A stretch of 25,541 nucleotides of DNA, taken from the NCBI GenBank assembly GCA_029065825.1, contig JAIEHQ010000133.1, positions 1 to 25,541 on the forward strand. Direction: 5' to 3'. This document shows positions 14,289-21,617 of the stretch, piece after piece; the first letter of the stretch is position 1; each line of letters opens with the position of its first letter. The notes under the pieces are model-generated. The model searched no databases. It was given only the letters and a program-made list of their open reading frames with translations, and was not told the DNA's origin. The translations under genes and the position numbers were made by a program. Source of the stretch: Alistipes sp. Lineage in GTDB: Bacteria; Bacteroidota; Bacteroidia; Bacteroidales; Rikenellaceae.

Positions 14289-14361
14289 ATTTATTTTTTA
14301 TTCGCGATTTTGCCGCGCCGGGACGCTGTCCGGGGGCGGTTGTGCCGGCGTGCGTGCGGGG

Positions 14362-14380
14362 CGGAGCGTTGGCCGCTCCG
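14362..14380 (-). terminator. Weak hairpin after pdxB
   Basis: CGGAGCG (14362-14368) pairs with CGCTCCG (14374-14380), 2 bases beyond the pdxB stop. No T-run follows on the minus strand. Confidence 0.35.
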
Positions 14381-14382
14381 TA

Positions 14383-15378
14383 TTAGAAGTACTCTTCGCG
14401 ATAGGCGTATTTGTTGCGGATTGCCTCGAATTGTTCGGGGGCGCTTTTGAGCCGCCGGCTTTCGGCCTCCAGGTCGCAGTAGCGGTCGATCGTCTCCGTC
14501 ATCTCCTCCCAGCCGACGGGGCGGGGCCGCGAGGGGGCGACCGCTGCGGGGAACCACTCCGTGAGCGGCAGTCCGAACCTCCGGGCGACGGCCCGCACGG
14601 CCAGCGCCGTGGCGTTGGCCTTGCCCTGGAGCGAATAACCGGCGATGTGGGGTGAGGCGAAGAGCGCGCCGGCGAGCAGGCCGGGGTCGATGTCGGGTTC
14701 GTGCTCCCACACGTCGAGGATGTAGGGCCGTCCGCAGCCGCGCAGCGCCTCCGTGTCGATTACCTCGCCGCGCGAGGAGTTGATGATCGTGCAGCCGGGT
14801 TTGGTCGCGGCGAGCAGCCGGCGGTCGGCCATGCGGCGGGTCGTCGGGTCGAGCGGGGTGTGGAAAGTCAGCAGGTCGGCCGCGCGGACCGTCTCTTCGA
14901 GCGAGCGGAAGCCGCAGTGCTCGCGCTCCTCGCGGGGCGGGTCGCAGACGACGGTGCGGAATCCCCAGCTGCGGGCGTAGGACTCGACGAGCGATCCCAC
15001 GTGGCCTGCGCCGACGATGCCGAGTGTCTTTTCGGAGGGATGCCACCCCTCCCTGCGCGAAACTCCGGCCAGGGCTGCGGCGATGTACTGCAGCACCCCC
15101 CGGGCGTTGCATCCGGCGGCTGTTTCGACGGCGATGCCCTGCTGCCGGCAGTAGTCGCTGTCGATGTGGTCGAAGCCGATGGTGGCGGTCGCGATCATCC
15201 GCACGGACGAGCCGGCGAGCAGCCGTTCGTCGCAGCGGGTGCGGGTGCGGACGATGAGCGCGTCGGCCTCCCGCACCTGTTCGGGCGAGATCTCCCGGCC
15301 GGGCAGGTAGGAGACGCTGGCGAAGGGTTCGAACACTCCTTTCAGAAAAGGTATGGCTTCATCGGCGATTATCTTCAT
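14383..15378 (-). CDS. pdxB: 4-phosphoerythronate dehydrogenase
   Basis: 331 residues. MKIIADEAIPFLKGVFEPFA is the PdxB-specific start. TATIGFDHIDSDYC and AAGCNARGVLQYIAAAL are its substrate-side blocks. The Rossmann fingerprint is GIVGAGHVGSLV (GxGxxG at 123-128). Catalytic R203 (NSSRGEVID), E227 (WEHEP) and H244 (SPHIAGYS) are in place. The enzyme oxidises 4-phosphoerythronate with NAD in the DXP-dependent pyridoxal phosphate pathway; the E. coli enzyme needs a 2-oxoacid to regenerate NAD. The C-terminal dimerisation domain is short (about 45 residues after 285, against about 90 in E. coli). The start at 15378 is the conserved one; the frame stays open upstream across the opposite-strand ureohydrolase gene, which is a GC artefact. 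A promoter box lies about 95 bases upstream. Confidence 0.94.
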   Translation of the reverse strand: MKIIADEAIPFLKGVFEPFASVSYLPGREISPEQVREADALIVRTRTRCDERLLAGSSVRMIATATIGFDHIDSDYCRQQGIAVETAAGCNARGVLQYIAAALAGVSRREGWHPSEKTLGIVGAGHVGSLVESYARSWGFRTVVCDPPREEREHCGFRSLEETVRAADLLTFHTPLDPTTRRMADRRLLAATKPGCTIINSSRGEVIDTEALRGCGRPYILDVWEHEPDIDPGLLAGALFASPHIAGYSLQGKANATALAVRAVARRFGLPLTEWFPAAVAPSRPRPVGWEEMTETIDRYCDLEAESRRLKSAPEQFEAIRNKYAYREEYF

Positions 15379-15472
15379 CTTTTGCACGGTATTTGCTTGT
15401 ATATTCCCGGGTGTGGTGCGCTGTGGCCGGAAGCCGCAGGCGGACCGTTCCCGAGGAGGGTGTTTCCTCCGG

Positions 15473-15480
15473 CAAAGATA
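15473..15480 (-). promoter_or_regulatory. Promoter -7 element for pdxB
   Basis: On the minus strand TATCTTTG matches TAnnTTTG. Predicted start near 15469 gives a leader of about 90 bases. There is no TTG at the -33 distance. Confidence 0.5.
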
Positions 15481-15690
15481 GCGAAAAAACGAAAAGCGGG
15501 GAGTCGTGCGGCAGGTCGGCTTTTCGGCCGTGCCCCTGCCTGAGGCAAAGGCAGTCTCTTCGGCGTGCGGCAGGGTTCGCGCCGCTCTTTCCCCGGAGCT
15601 TGTCCGGGGAGGAACGGTTCGGGGCTGCGCCGCAGGCGGGGAATCGCATCGCTGCGGGCGGAGAAGGGGATAAGTTCCCGATTTTTTTCG

Positions 15691-15698
15691 TATTTTTG
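15691..15698 (+). promoter_or_regulatory. Promoter -7 element for the ureohydrolase-nhaA-FKBP operon
   Basis: TATTTTTG fits TAnnTTTG. The predicted start near 15702 is 16 bases before the ATG at 15718, like the spacing at other genes in this window. No clear -33 is present. Confidence 0.55.
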
Positions 15699-15717
15699 TC
15701 CGATTAAAGTGTCGATT

Positions 15718-16767
15718 ATGGAATTGGATGGATTCGACCCCAACGGGGTGGGTGTGGACAACGGTGCCTACTACGGGCTTCCCTTTACTCCCGAGCAGGC
15801 GCGGCTGGTGCTGATTTCGGCGCCCTGGGACGTTACGGTCTCTTACGGAGCGGGTACGGCTTTCGCGCCGGACGCGCTGATCGAGGCTTCGACGCAGCTC
15901 GATCTCTACGACGCTTCGGCACCCGGTGCCTGGCGCGAGGGGATCGCGACGGCCGACATCGACTACTCGCTGCAGGAGGAGTCCCAGCGGCTGCGCACCG
16001 ATGCCGAAAAGGTCATCCGCCACCTCGAGGAGGGGGGCGATCCGGCCGATGAGCGCGTCGAACGGCGGATCCGCCGCGTGAACGAGGGGTGCGCCGCCAT
16101 GAACGAGAATATCCGCCGCCAGGCCGACGAATGGCTGGAGCGAGGCAAGATCGTGGGGCTGGTCGGCGGCGACCATGCGACCCCTTACGGCCTGATCCGG
16201 GCGATCGCGGCGCGCGAGGAGCGGTTCGGCATTTTGCATATCGATGCCCACCGCGACCTGCGGGCGGCTTACGAGGGGTTCGAGTACTCCCATGCCTCGA
16301 TCATGTATAACGTGCTGCGCGACGTGCCGCAGGTCGCCCGCCTGGTGCAGGTCGGCGTGCGCGACTTCTGCGATGCCGAGGCCGAGCTGGCCGCCCGCGA
16401 CGGGCGGATACGCTCGTTCGACTCCCGTTCGCTGGCGCGTGCGGCGTTCGAAGGTACGGGGTGGGCCGAGCAGTGCCGCCGCATCGTGGAGGAGCTGCCC
16501 GAGGCGGTCTATGTGAGCTTCGACATCGACGGCCTGTCGCCCGAACTCTGCCCCCACACGGGCACTCCCGTGCCGGGCGGTCTGGGATTCGAGCAGGCGG
16601 TCTATCTGCTCGAGTGCGTCGCCGATTCGGGCCGGCGGATCGTCGGGTTCGATCTGGTGGAGGTGGTCCCCTCGTCCGGGGACCGGACCGATGCCGTGGT
16701 CGGCGCGCGGGTGCTTTACAAATTGTGCGGCCTGACCTTGAAAACGAATACAATCAAACACGAATAA
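15718..16767 (+). CDS. Agmatinase-family ureohydrolase
   Basis: 349 residues. The binuclear manganese ligands of the arginase/agmatinase family are complete: H153 (VGGDHATPYG), D176, H178 and D180 (DAHRDLR), and D269 and D271 (SFDIDGLSPELCP, then HTGTPVPGG). The N-terminus has the family segment LISAPWDVTVSYGAGTAFAP. The enzyme hydrolyses a guanidino compound to urea. Agmatine (giving putrescine) is the usual annotation, but the family also includes arginase, formimidoylglutamase, guanidinobutyrase and guanidine hydrolase. An insert of about 45 charged residues at 85-130 makes it longer than E. coli SpeB. The ATG at 15718 follows the promoter box; an earlier in-frame start lies upstream of it. 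nhaA begins 4 bases after its stop, so the two are certainly in one operon. Confidence 0.88.
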   Translation: MELDGFDPNGVGVDNGAYYGLPFTPEQARLVLISAPWDVTVSYGAGTAFAPDALIEASTQLDLYDASAPGAWREGIATADIDYSLQEESQRLRTDAEKVIRHLEEGGDPADERVERRIRRVNEGCAAMNENIRRQADEWLERGKIVGLVGGDHATPYGLIRAIAAREERFGILHIDAHRDLRAAYEGFEYSHASIMYNVLRDVPQVARLVQVGVRDFCDAEAELAARDGRIRSFDSRSLARAAFEGTGWAEQCRRIVEELPEAVYVSFDIDGLSPELCPHTGTPVPGGLGFEQAVYLLECVADSGRRIVGFDLVEVVPSSGDRTDAVVGARVLYKLCGLTLKTNTIKHE

Positions 16768-16771
16768 GACA

Positions 16772-18160
16772 ATGATGAGGCTTTTTTCCATGTACAGTTG
16801 GGTGCGTCAGCGCTACCAGTTCTCGCTGCGCGGACGACGTTTTCTGGAGGCTCCCTGGGCGGGCGGTATGGTGCTGCTCGTCAGTGTGGCGGTGGCTATG
16901 TTCCTGGCCAACTGTCCGCTGACGGCCGACCTCTATTCCCGTTTCCTGGAGATCGACCTGGCGTTGGTCATCAAGGGATCGACCGGCATGATCGACTGGA
17001 TGTTCCCCCGGGGCATGACCATCGAGACGTTCATCAACGACGTGCTGATGGTGGTCTTTTTCTTCCTGGTCGGCCTTGAGATCAAGCGGGAGATCGTCTG
17101 CGGACAGCTCTCCTCGATGCGCAAGGCGATCCTGCCCGTGCTGGCGGCGCTGGGCGGCATGGTGGCTCCGGCGCTGATCTATCTGGCTTTCAACGGTGGA
17201 ACCGTCGCTGCGGGCGGCTGGGGAATCCCGACTGCGACAGACATAGCCTTCGCCATAGGCATCCTGTCGATCTTCAACGACAAGGTGCCGGTGTCGCTCA
17301 AGATCTTCCTGACGGCGCTGGCCGTCGCCGACGACCTGGGTGCCATTCTGGTCATCGCCTTCTTCTACGGCGGGCAGATCAACCTGCTGCTGCTTTCGCT
17401 GGCGATGCTGATCCTGGTGGGCATCTACTTCCTCAATCGTGCGGGCGAGGTGCGGATGATGTTCTACCTCGTGCCGGCGGTCATCGTCTGGGGTCTCTTC
17501 TACTATTCGGGCATCCATTCGACGCTGGCGGGTGTGGTGATGGCCATGTTCATCCCGATGAAGCCGCGTTACAACAAGGTCTATTTCTCCCGCAAACTCG
17601 AAGTGTATAGCCGGGCGCTGCTGCGCGCCAAGTCCGACGGGGGCGACTTCCCCAACGAGGAGCAGCGCCACTACATGCGGATGATTTCGTCGCTGACCAA
17701 CAACTCCGTCGGCATGAGCTACCGGCTCGAAGATGCGCTGGCACCCTACGTGACCTTCCTCATCATGCCGATTTTCGCCTTCGCCAATGCGGGAGTGCGG
17801 ATCGAGTCGCTCGAATACTTCCGGATCTTCCACGTCTCGCCCGAGGCGGGGGCCATCGGGATGGGCGTCTTCTTCGGCCTGCTCGTCGGCAAGCCGCTGG
17901 GCATCTTCCTGGTCAGCTGGCTGGCCGTGAAGTTCCGGATCGCCTCGATGCCCGAGGGGGCGAGCTGGAAGATGCTGCTCGCCGTCGCATGTCTGGGCGG
18001 TATCGGGTTTACGATGTCGATTTTCGTCGATACGCTGGCTTTCTCCGGTGCGGAGATCGTCGATCGGGGCAAGATCGCCATCCTGCTCGGCTCGTTCGCC
18101 TCGGCGCTGCTCGGCTCGCTGCTGATTCTGGTGTTTTCCCGAAAAAACGGCAAGGCATGA
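16772..18160 (+). CDS. nhaA: Na+/H+ antiporter NhaA
   Basis: 462 residues, a polytopic inner-membrane protein with about 12 hydrophobic segments. The NhaA hallmarks are present: GIPTATDIAFAIG with D157 (D133 in E. coli), and TALAVADDLGAI with the transport pair D187 and D188. FFFLVGLEIKREIVCGQL and YSGIHSTLAGVVMAMFIPMK are also diagnostic. It exchanges internal Na+ or Li+ for protons and supports pH and sodium homeostasis. A hydrophilic insert around 285-320 (SDGGDFPNEEQRHYMRM) is longer than in E. coli, as is common in this phylum. The start is ATG 16772 or 16775. The gene is 4 bases from the ureohydrolase and its TGA overlaps the ATG of the following FKBP-type gene, so expression is probably coupled. 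Confidence 0.96.
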   Translation: MMRLFSMYSWVRQRYQFSLRGRRFLEAPWAGGMVLLVSVAVAMFLANCPLTADLYSRFLEIDLALVIKGSTGMIDWMFPRGMTIETFINDVLMVVFFFLVGLEIKREIVCGQLSSMRKAILPVLAALGGMVAPALIYLAFNGGTVAAGGWGIPTATDIAFAIGILSIFNDKVPVSLKIFLTALAVADDLGAILVIAFFYGGQINLLLLSLAMLILVGIYFLNRAGEVRMMFYLVPAVIVWGLFYYSGIHSTLAGVVMAMFIPMKPRYNKVYFSRKLEVYSRALLRAKSDGGDFPNEEQRHYMRMISSLTNNSVGMSYRLEDALAPYVTFLIMPIFAFANAGVRIESLEYFRIFHVSPEAGAIGMGVFFGLLVGKPLGIFLVSWLAVKFRIASMPEGASWKMLLAVACLGGIGFTMSIFVDTLAFSGAEIVDRGKIAILLGSFASALLGSLLILVFSRKNGKA

Positions 18161-18849
18161 GAACGGGATGTGCCTTGGCCGCGGCGGCGGTGTGTCTGCT
18201 GCTCGGCTCCTGCGACCGCCGCAGCGGGGGCGGAGGCGAGTTGCGCACGCAGCAGGATTCGGTGGCTTACGTGCTCGGTCTGAATGTGGCGAACAACCTG
18301 CTGCGTATGGATTCGACGCTTCGGGTCGATGCTTTCTGCCGTGCGGTGGAGGATGTCTATGCCGGCCGGCCCCGGATGACTCCCGGGGAGGCCCGGGCCT
18401 TCTACCTGCGTTACGTGAATGTCTCGCTGCCCGAGCAGGCTCAGGCATACGAGGAGCAGTTTCTGGCCGACTTCCGCAAGCGCAACCGTTCGTACCGCAG
18501 CGAACGGGGGCTGACCTACGAGATAACCCAGGGCGGCGATGAGGAGCGCATGCCGAGGAATGATCGCGATACGGTGTGGCTGCGGTATGTGGTCCGTCAT
18601 GTCGATGGCGGGACGGTCGAGTCGTCGTACGAGCGGGCGGATACGCTCCGTTCGGCGGTGGGCGATCTGATGAACGGAGTGAAGGAGAGCGTGAAGCTCG
18701 TCGGCGAGGGGGGGCGGATCAATGCCTGGATTCCTTCGCGTCTGGCCTACGGAGCGCAGGGCAACGAAGCCCTGGGGGTCGGTCCCAACGAGACGCTATT
18801 CTACGAAATCGAACTCGTGTCGCTGCGCCGGCTCGGCGAGAGGCGCTGA
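18157..18849 (+). CDS. FKBP-type peptidyl-prolyl isomerase lipoprotein, short form
   Basis: 230 residues. MRTGCALAAAAVCLLLGSC is a lipoprotein signal with lipobox LGSC, so C19 would be lipidated. Residues 30-110 are a helical FKBP N-terminal domain (DSVAYVLGLNVANNLLRMD, and MTPGEARAFYLRYVNVSLPE). Residues 115-225 are the FKBP domain: LRYVVRHVDGGTVESSYERA, VKLVGEGGRINAWIPSRLAYGAQG, then FYEIELVSLRRL. The usual VHYTG start of the FKBP domain reads LRYVV and the domain is short, so isomerase activity may be weak; a chaperone role is possible. Its ATG overlaps the nhaA stop (ATGA), and a larger paralogue follows 61 bases downstream. Confidence 0.85.
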   Translation: MRTGCALAAAAVCLLLGSCDRRSGGGGELRTQQDSVAYVLGLNVANNLLRMDSTLRVDAFCRAVEDVYAGRPRMTPGEARAFYLRYVNVSLPEQAQAYEEQFLADFRKRNRSYRSERGLTYEITQGGDEERMPRNDRDTVWLRYVVRHVDGGTVESSYERADTLRSAVGDLMNGVKESVKLVGEGGRINAWIPSRLAYGAQGNEALGVGPNETLFYEIELVSLRRLGERR

Positions 18850-18910
18850 TGCGGTGCGACCGGAAAGTAAATCTTTAACAACAAACGGATAAACAAAAAA
18901 CAAATCGAAG

Positions 18911-19975
18911 ATGAAAAAGACACTTGTGTTGGCGGCGGTGGCATGCGCTGCGCTCGTTGCTTCGTGTACGACGAAGAACGGTTCTATCTCTATGGGCGAC
19001 AAGTCGCAGCTCGACTCGCTCTCCTATGCTTTCGGTACGGAGCTGGGATTCAGTCTTACGCGTGTGATGGGGGATATTCCCTTCGACATCGACGAGATGA
19101 TGAAGGGTATGAAGGACGGTGCGATGGAGAAGTCGCGCATGACCCCCGAGGAGGCTCGCGAGATGGTGGGCAACTACTTCAGAACGGAGCGCATGCAGCG
19201 TGCCGAGGAGATCGCCAAGAAGCAGGCGCTCATTCCCGATTCGCTGCGTTCGGAGGCGGACGAGGCCGATCGCAGCGCCATGTTCACGGATGAGCGGGAG
19301 CGTCGCGATATTTCCTACGGCTTCGGCGTGGATCTGGGCGACAACATGCTCAAGTCGGGTTATCCCATCCAGCTCTACTGGTTCGACACGGCGGTGCGCG
19401 ACGTGCTTGCCGAGCAGGCGCAGATGGATCAGCTGGGTGCCCGCAGATACCTGATTCACTACATGCAGGTGGTTGTTCCCGAGCAGAATCGCAAGGAGTG
19501 CGAGGAGTGGCTGCAGTCGATCGAGAAGCAGCCGGGCGTGCAGAAGACCGAGTCGGGGCTGCTCTACCGCATCGACGAGCCGGGCGACGAGAGCGTCAAG
19601 GCCGGCGATCTGCGCGATGTGGTCGAGGTGCACTATACCGGTTGGAACCACAAGGGACAGGCGTTCGACAGCTCGCGCTTCGAGTTCAAGCCCGAGGAGG
19701 TAAAGGAGATGATGAAGCAGATGGATCCGAAAGGATATGCCAAGGACGAACCTGCCAAGTTCGCGCTCAACCGTGTTATTGCCGGTTGGGGCGAGGGTCT
19801 GATGCTCGTGGGCAAAGGGGGTAAGATCACGCTTTGGATCCCCTCCGATCTGGCTTACGGTCCCCGCGGAATCATGGGCAATACCTATATTCGGGGCAAC
19901 GAAGCCCTCAAGTTCGAGGTCGAACTGCTCGATGTGCAGCCTTTCGTCGAAGAGGAGGAAACGGTCGAGGAGTAA
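18911..19975 (+). CDS. FKBP-type peptidyl-prolyl isomerase lipoprotein, long form
   Basis: 354 residues. MKKTLVLAAVACAALVASC is a lipoprotein signal with lipobox VASC (C19). Two N-terminal domain repeats follow, one starting SLSYAFGTELGFSLTRV (about 36) and a second starting DISYGFGVDLGDNMLKSGYP (about 133). This doubling is unusual against the single helical domain of FkpA/Mip. The FKBP domain covers about 215-345: VVEVHYTGWNHKGQAFDSSR, FALNRVIAGWGEGLMLVGKG, GKITLWIPSDLAYGPRG, and LKFEVELLDVQP. It keeps the YTG, FDSS, VI.GW and AYG residues of active FKBPs. It would act as a folding catalyst or chaperone in the periplasm or at the outer membrane. The C-terminus is acidic. It is the last gene before a strong terminator. 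Confidence 0.92.
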   Translation: MKKTLVLAAVACAALVASCTTKNGSISMGDKSQLDSLSYAFGTELGFSLTRVMGDIPFDIDEMMKGMKDGAMEKSRMTPEEAREMVGNYFRTERMQRAEEIAKKQALIPDSLRSEADEADRSAMFTDERERRDISYGFGVDLGDNMLKSGYPIQLYWFDTAVRDVLAEQAQMDQLGARRYLIHYMQVVVPEQNRKECEEWLQSIEKQPGVQKTESGLLYRIDEPGDESVKAGDLRDVVEVHYTGWNHKGQAFDSSRFEFKPEEVKEMMKQMDPKGYAKDEPAKFALNRVIAGWGEGLMLVGKGGKITLWIPSDLAYGPRGIMGNTYIRGNEALKFEVELLDVQPFVEEEETVEE

Positions 19976-20037
19976 ATTGCCGCGCGACGGTCGGCTCGCT
20001 CTTGCGGGTGCGGCCGTTCCTGCGTGCGGTTGTAAGT

Positions 20038-20070
20038 GCGGTCCCTGTTGCGAGCAGGGACCGCTTTTTT
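20038..20070 (+). terminator. Strong terminator of the ureohydrolase-nhaA-FKBP operon
   Basis: GCGGTCCCTG (20038-20047) and CAGGGACCGC (20055-20064) form a perfect 10-base stem with a 7-base loop, followed by six T. Confidence 0.93.
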
Positions 20071-20167
20071 ATTCGTTCGGAAGAAGTCGTTGGGAACGGT
20101 GCGGGAGGCTGTGCCGTTTCGGACGGCAGGCGGGGAACTCCGCGCAGCGGACTGGTGGAGGGGGTAA

Positions 20168-20200
20168 CGAAAAAACGGCCGTACGATTCGTACAGCCGTT
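20168..20200 (-). terminator. Terminator after tRNA-Glu
   Basis: On the minus strand a 12-base stem with one wobble (plus 20189-20200 with 20174-20185) and a 3-base loop is followed by TTTTTT. It starts 5 bases beyond the tRNA 3' end. Confidence 0.88.
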
Positions 20201-20205
20201 TCGAG

Positions 20206-20277
20206 TAGTGGATAGGGGATTCGAACCCCTATGTCGTGCGTGAGAGGCACGTATCCTAGCCCTTAGATGAATCCACC
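20206..20277 (-). tRNA. tRNA-Glu (anticodon CTC)
   Basis: The minus strand folds as a cloverleaf. The acceptor GGTGGAT pairs with ATCCACT, with a G1-U72 wobble, and the discriminator is A. The D arm is TCTAAGGGCTAGGA. The anticodon stem CGTGC/GCACG encloses the loop CTCTCAC, giving anticodon CTC for GAG codons. The T arm is AGGGG-TTCGAAT-CCCCT. CCA is not encoded. The TCGTCTA-like D arm matches tRNA-Glu. It has its own promoter and terminator. Confidence 0.93.
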
Positions 20278-20294
20278 TCTTTGGTTTTGCTCTG

Positions 20295-20325
20295 CAAAGG
20301 TAAGACGATATTTTGAAACCTCCAA
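20295..20325 (-). promoter_or_regulatory. Promoter of tRNA-Glu
   Basis: On the minus strand TACCTTTG (20295-20302) matches the -7 consensus and TTG (20323-20325) lies exactly 20 bases upstream. Start predicted near 20291, giving a precursor with about 14 extra 5' bases. Confidence 0.75.
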
Positions 20326-20384
20326 ATTTTTCGAGGAAAAAAACGATATTTTTTTGTTTCCTCCCGTTTCCCGCCTCTTTTTCG

Positions 20385-20392
20385 TATATTTG
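20385..20392 (+). promoter_or_regulatory. Promoter -7 element for the DUF3298-type lipoprotein
   Basis: TATATTTG matches TAnnTTTG. Start near 20396 would leave a leader of about 170 bases before the ATG at 20568. No -33 TTG at the usual spacing. Confidence 0.45.
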
Positions 20393-20567
20393 TAATGTAT
20401 CGCGGAGGTCTGTGCGGCACGATCGTGGCCGCGCAGCCGGAGCGCAGGGCGGTTGTCGGGCGTTCTCCTCCGGAGACGGCGCGCACGGTTTTGCAGGATT
20501 CTTGCCCTCGTGCCGTTGCGGGACACTGCGGCCGGGGTTGTCCGGCGGATTTTAAACTGTTGGAGTT

Positions 20568-21305
20568 ATGAAACGACTGATCTTTTTTTTGCTGCTGCTG
20601 GCGGAGATGGTCGCCGGCGGATGCCGCAGGAGCACGGCTCCCCGGTTCGAGACGATGGTGGCCGATACCGTCGTGGTGCGCGGAGGTGTCTCCGCGCGGT
20701 TCCAGTACGCTTTCGCGTCGATCGTCGATGCCGGCAAGACTCCGGCCCTGCAGGCGATCGAGGAGGCGAACAAACACTACTTCTTCGGGCTGGAGCACTT
20801 CCGGGGCGATGTCCGCCAGGCTGTCGAGGCTTCGGTCGCCCGGTTTATGGAGGAATATGTGGGCGATCTGCCGGAACGGGAACCCGACTGGGAGACGGAG
20901 CTGGATCTGACGGTCGAGTCGGAGGCGCGTACGGTCGATTCGCTGCTGGTCTTCATGATCCTGCGGTCGAGCTACACGGGCGGTGCGCACGGAATGTATT
21001 CGATCGAGTGCCACAACTACTCGCTCGCGGGCGGGTATGAGCTGGCTTTGGCCGATCTGTTCGACCAGGAGCGCCAGGCGGCGCTGCAGGAGGAGATCCG
21101 GCGGAAGCTGTACGAGCGGTTCGATGTCGCGGGCGACGAAGGGCTGGCCGAGCTGGGCTTCTTTCCGGAGTACATCGCCGCGACCGAGAATTTCGAGGTT
21201 ACCGACGACGGAATAACGTTCTACTACAATCCCTACGACATAGGCTGCTACGCGCTGGGCGGTGTGGACGTGCACCTGACGCGCGCCGAACTGCAGCGGC
21301 TGTAG
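20568..21305 (+). CDS. DUF3298/DUF4163-type lipoprotein
   Basis: 245 residues. MKRLIFFLLLLAEMVAGGC is a lipoprotein signal peptide with Cys at 19. The centre holds SLLVFMILRSSYTGGAHGMY, the S-Y-x-G-G-A-H motif of DUF3298 proteins (RsiV/PdaC-related extracytoplasmic domains). The last third, LADLFDQERQAALQEEIRRK and the C-terminal FEVTDDGITFYYNPYDIGCY, is the usual DUF3298 end, where a beta strand is followed by the fNpYeig-like segment. Function is unknown; related domains bind lysozyme or peptidoglycan in Firmicutes, which cannot be transferred here. It has a leader of about 170 bases. No terminator with a plus-strand T-run is seen after it. Confidence 0.85.
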   Translation: MKRLIFFLLLLAEMVAGGCRRSTAPRFETMVADTVVVRGGVSARFQYAFASIVDAGKTPALQAIEEANKHYFFGLEHFRGDVRQAVEASVARFMEEYVGDLPEREPDWETELDLTVESEARTVDSLLVFMILRSSYTGGAHGMYSIECHNYSLAGGYELALADLFDQERQAALQEEIRRKLYERFDVAGDEGLAELGFFPEYIAATENFEVTDDGITFYYNPYDIGCYALGGVDVHLTRAELQRL

Positions 21306-21355
21306 CCCTCCGGCCGGTCTGTGCTTTCGGGGAGGTGCCGCCTGCGTACGCAGGT

Positions 21356-21395
21356 TTGGGAAAACGAAGGCTGCGGACGAATATCCGCAGCCTTC
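21356..21395 (-). terminator. Terminator after the small ORF behind the sigma factor
   Basis: A perfect 12-base stem (21366-21377 with 21384-21395) has a 6-base loop. On the minus strand the stem is followed by GTTTTCCC. It lies 24 bases past the stop of the 44-residue ORF. Confidence 0.75.
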
Positions 21396-21418
21396 TCCCA
21401 TCAAAAATTAACCCTAAA

Positions 21419-21553
21419 TTATCCCTTCTGAAGGATCTCCGAAAGAAAGAAATGCAGGTAATACAGATCCGTATCGTTCCCGACAACCTCTTTCAGCAGC
21501 AGCTCCTCGTCCGAGATAGATCGTGTTGTGTCCGTTTGGTCGATTTCACTCAT
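21419..21553 (-). CDS. Small acidic protein downstream of the ECF sigma factor
   Basis: A 44-residue ORF, starting MSEIDQTDTTRSISDEELLL and ending HFFLSEILQKG. I do not recognise a family. It has ten acidic and three basic side chains, a disordered polar N-terminus and a C-terminal segment (about 18-42) that could form an amphipathic helix with Leu, Tyr and Phe on one side. It starts 64 bases after the sigma factor stop on the same strand and ends just before a strong terminator, so it lies within the sigma transcript. A hairpin (21556-21596) ends 2 bases before its ATG. There is no Shine-Dalgarno sequence, but few genes here have one. The acidic charge and context would suit a sigma-binding or otherwise accessory peptide, which is inference. 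Confidence 0.55.
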   Translation of the reverse strand: MSEIDQTDTTRSISDEELLLKEVVGNDTDLYYLHFFLSEILQKG

Positions 21554-21555
21554 AG

Positions 21556-21596
21556 GCCGCGACAATTTTCGTTTTGCAATTAAAAAACGCCGCGGC
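21556..21596 (-). promoter_or_regulatory. Hairpin between the sigma factor gene and the small ORF
   Basis: GCCGCG (21556-21561) pairs with CGCGGC (21591-21596), and inside the loop CGTTTT (21570-21575) pairs with AAAACG (21584-21589). In the minus-strand RNA the structure ends 2 bases before the small ORF start codon, so it could affect translation or RNA processing. Confidence 0.45.
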
Positions 21597-21617
21597 ATTC
21601 GTTTTATTGTGCGCCGG

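Larger units (their letters stand above)
15379..15717. other. Divergent spacer between pdxB and the ureohydrolase gene
   Basis: No gene seen in these 339 bases. It holds the two outward promoters (15473-15480 minus and 15691-15698 plus). Between them is a perfect hairpin, TCCCCGGA (15590-15597) with TCCGGGGA (15603-15610), and a smaller one, CTGCCT/AGGCAG, near 15536-15554. The central part is GC-rich and reads open in several frames without resembling a protein. Confidence 0.6.

Noticed and set aside
15379..16791. In-frame upstream extension of pdxB across the opposite-strand ureohydrolase gene
   Set aside because: PdxB similarity begins exactly at the ATG at 15378; the part upstream is antisense to a well-supported gene.
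20206..20277. tRNA-Glu as an integration site for a mobile element
   Set aside because: No integrase and no repeated tRNA 3' fragment are visible nearby.
20395..20571. 58-codon upstream ORF whose stop overlaps the ATG of the DUF3298-type gene
   Set aside because: Its ATG lies at or before the expected transcription start, the product is Arg/Pro/Gly-rich without any family pattern, and the overlap may be chance.
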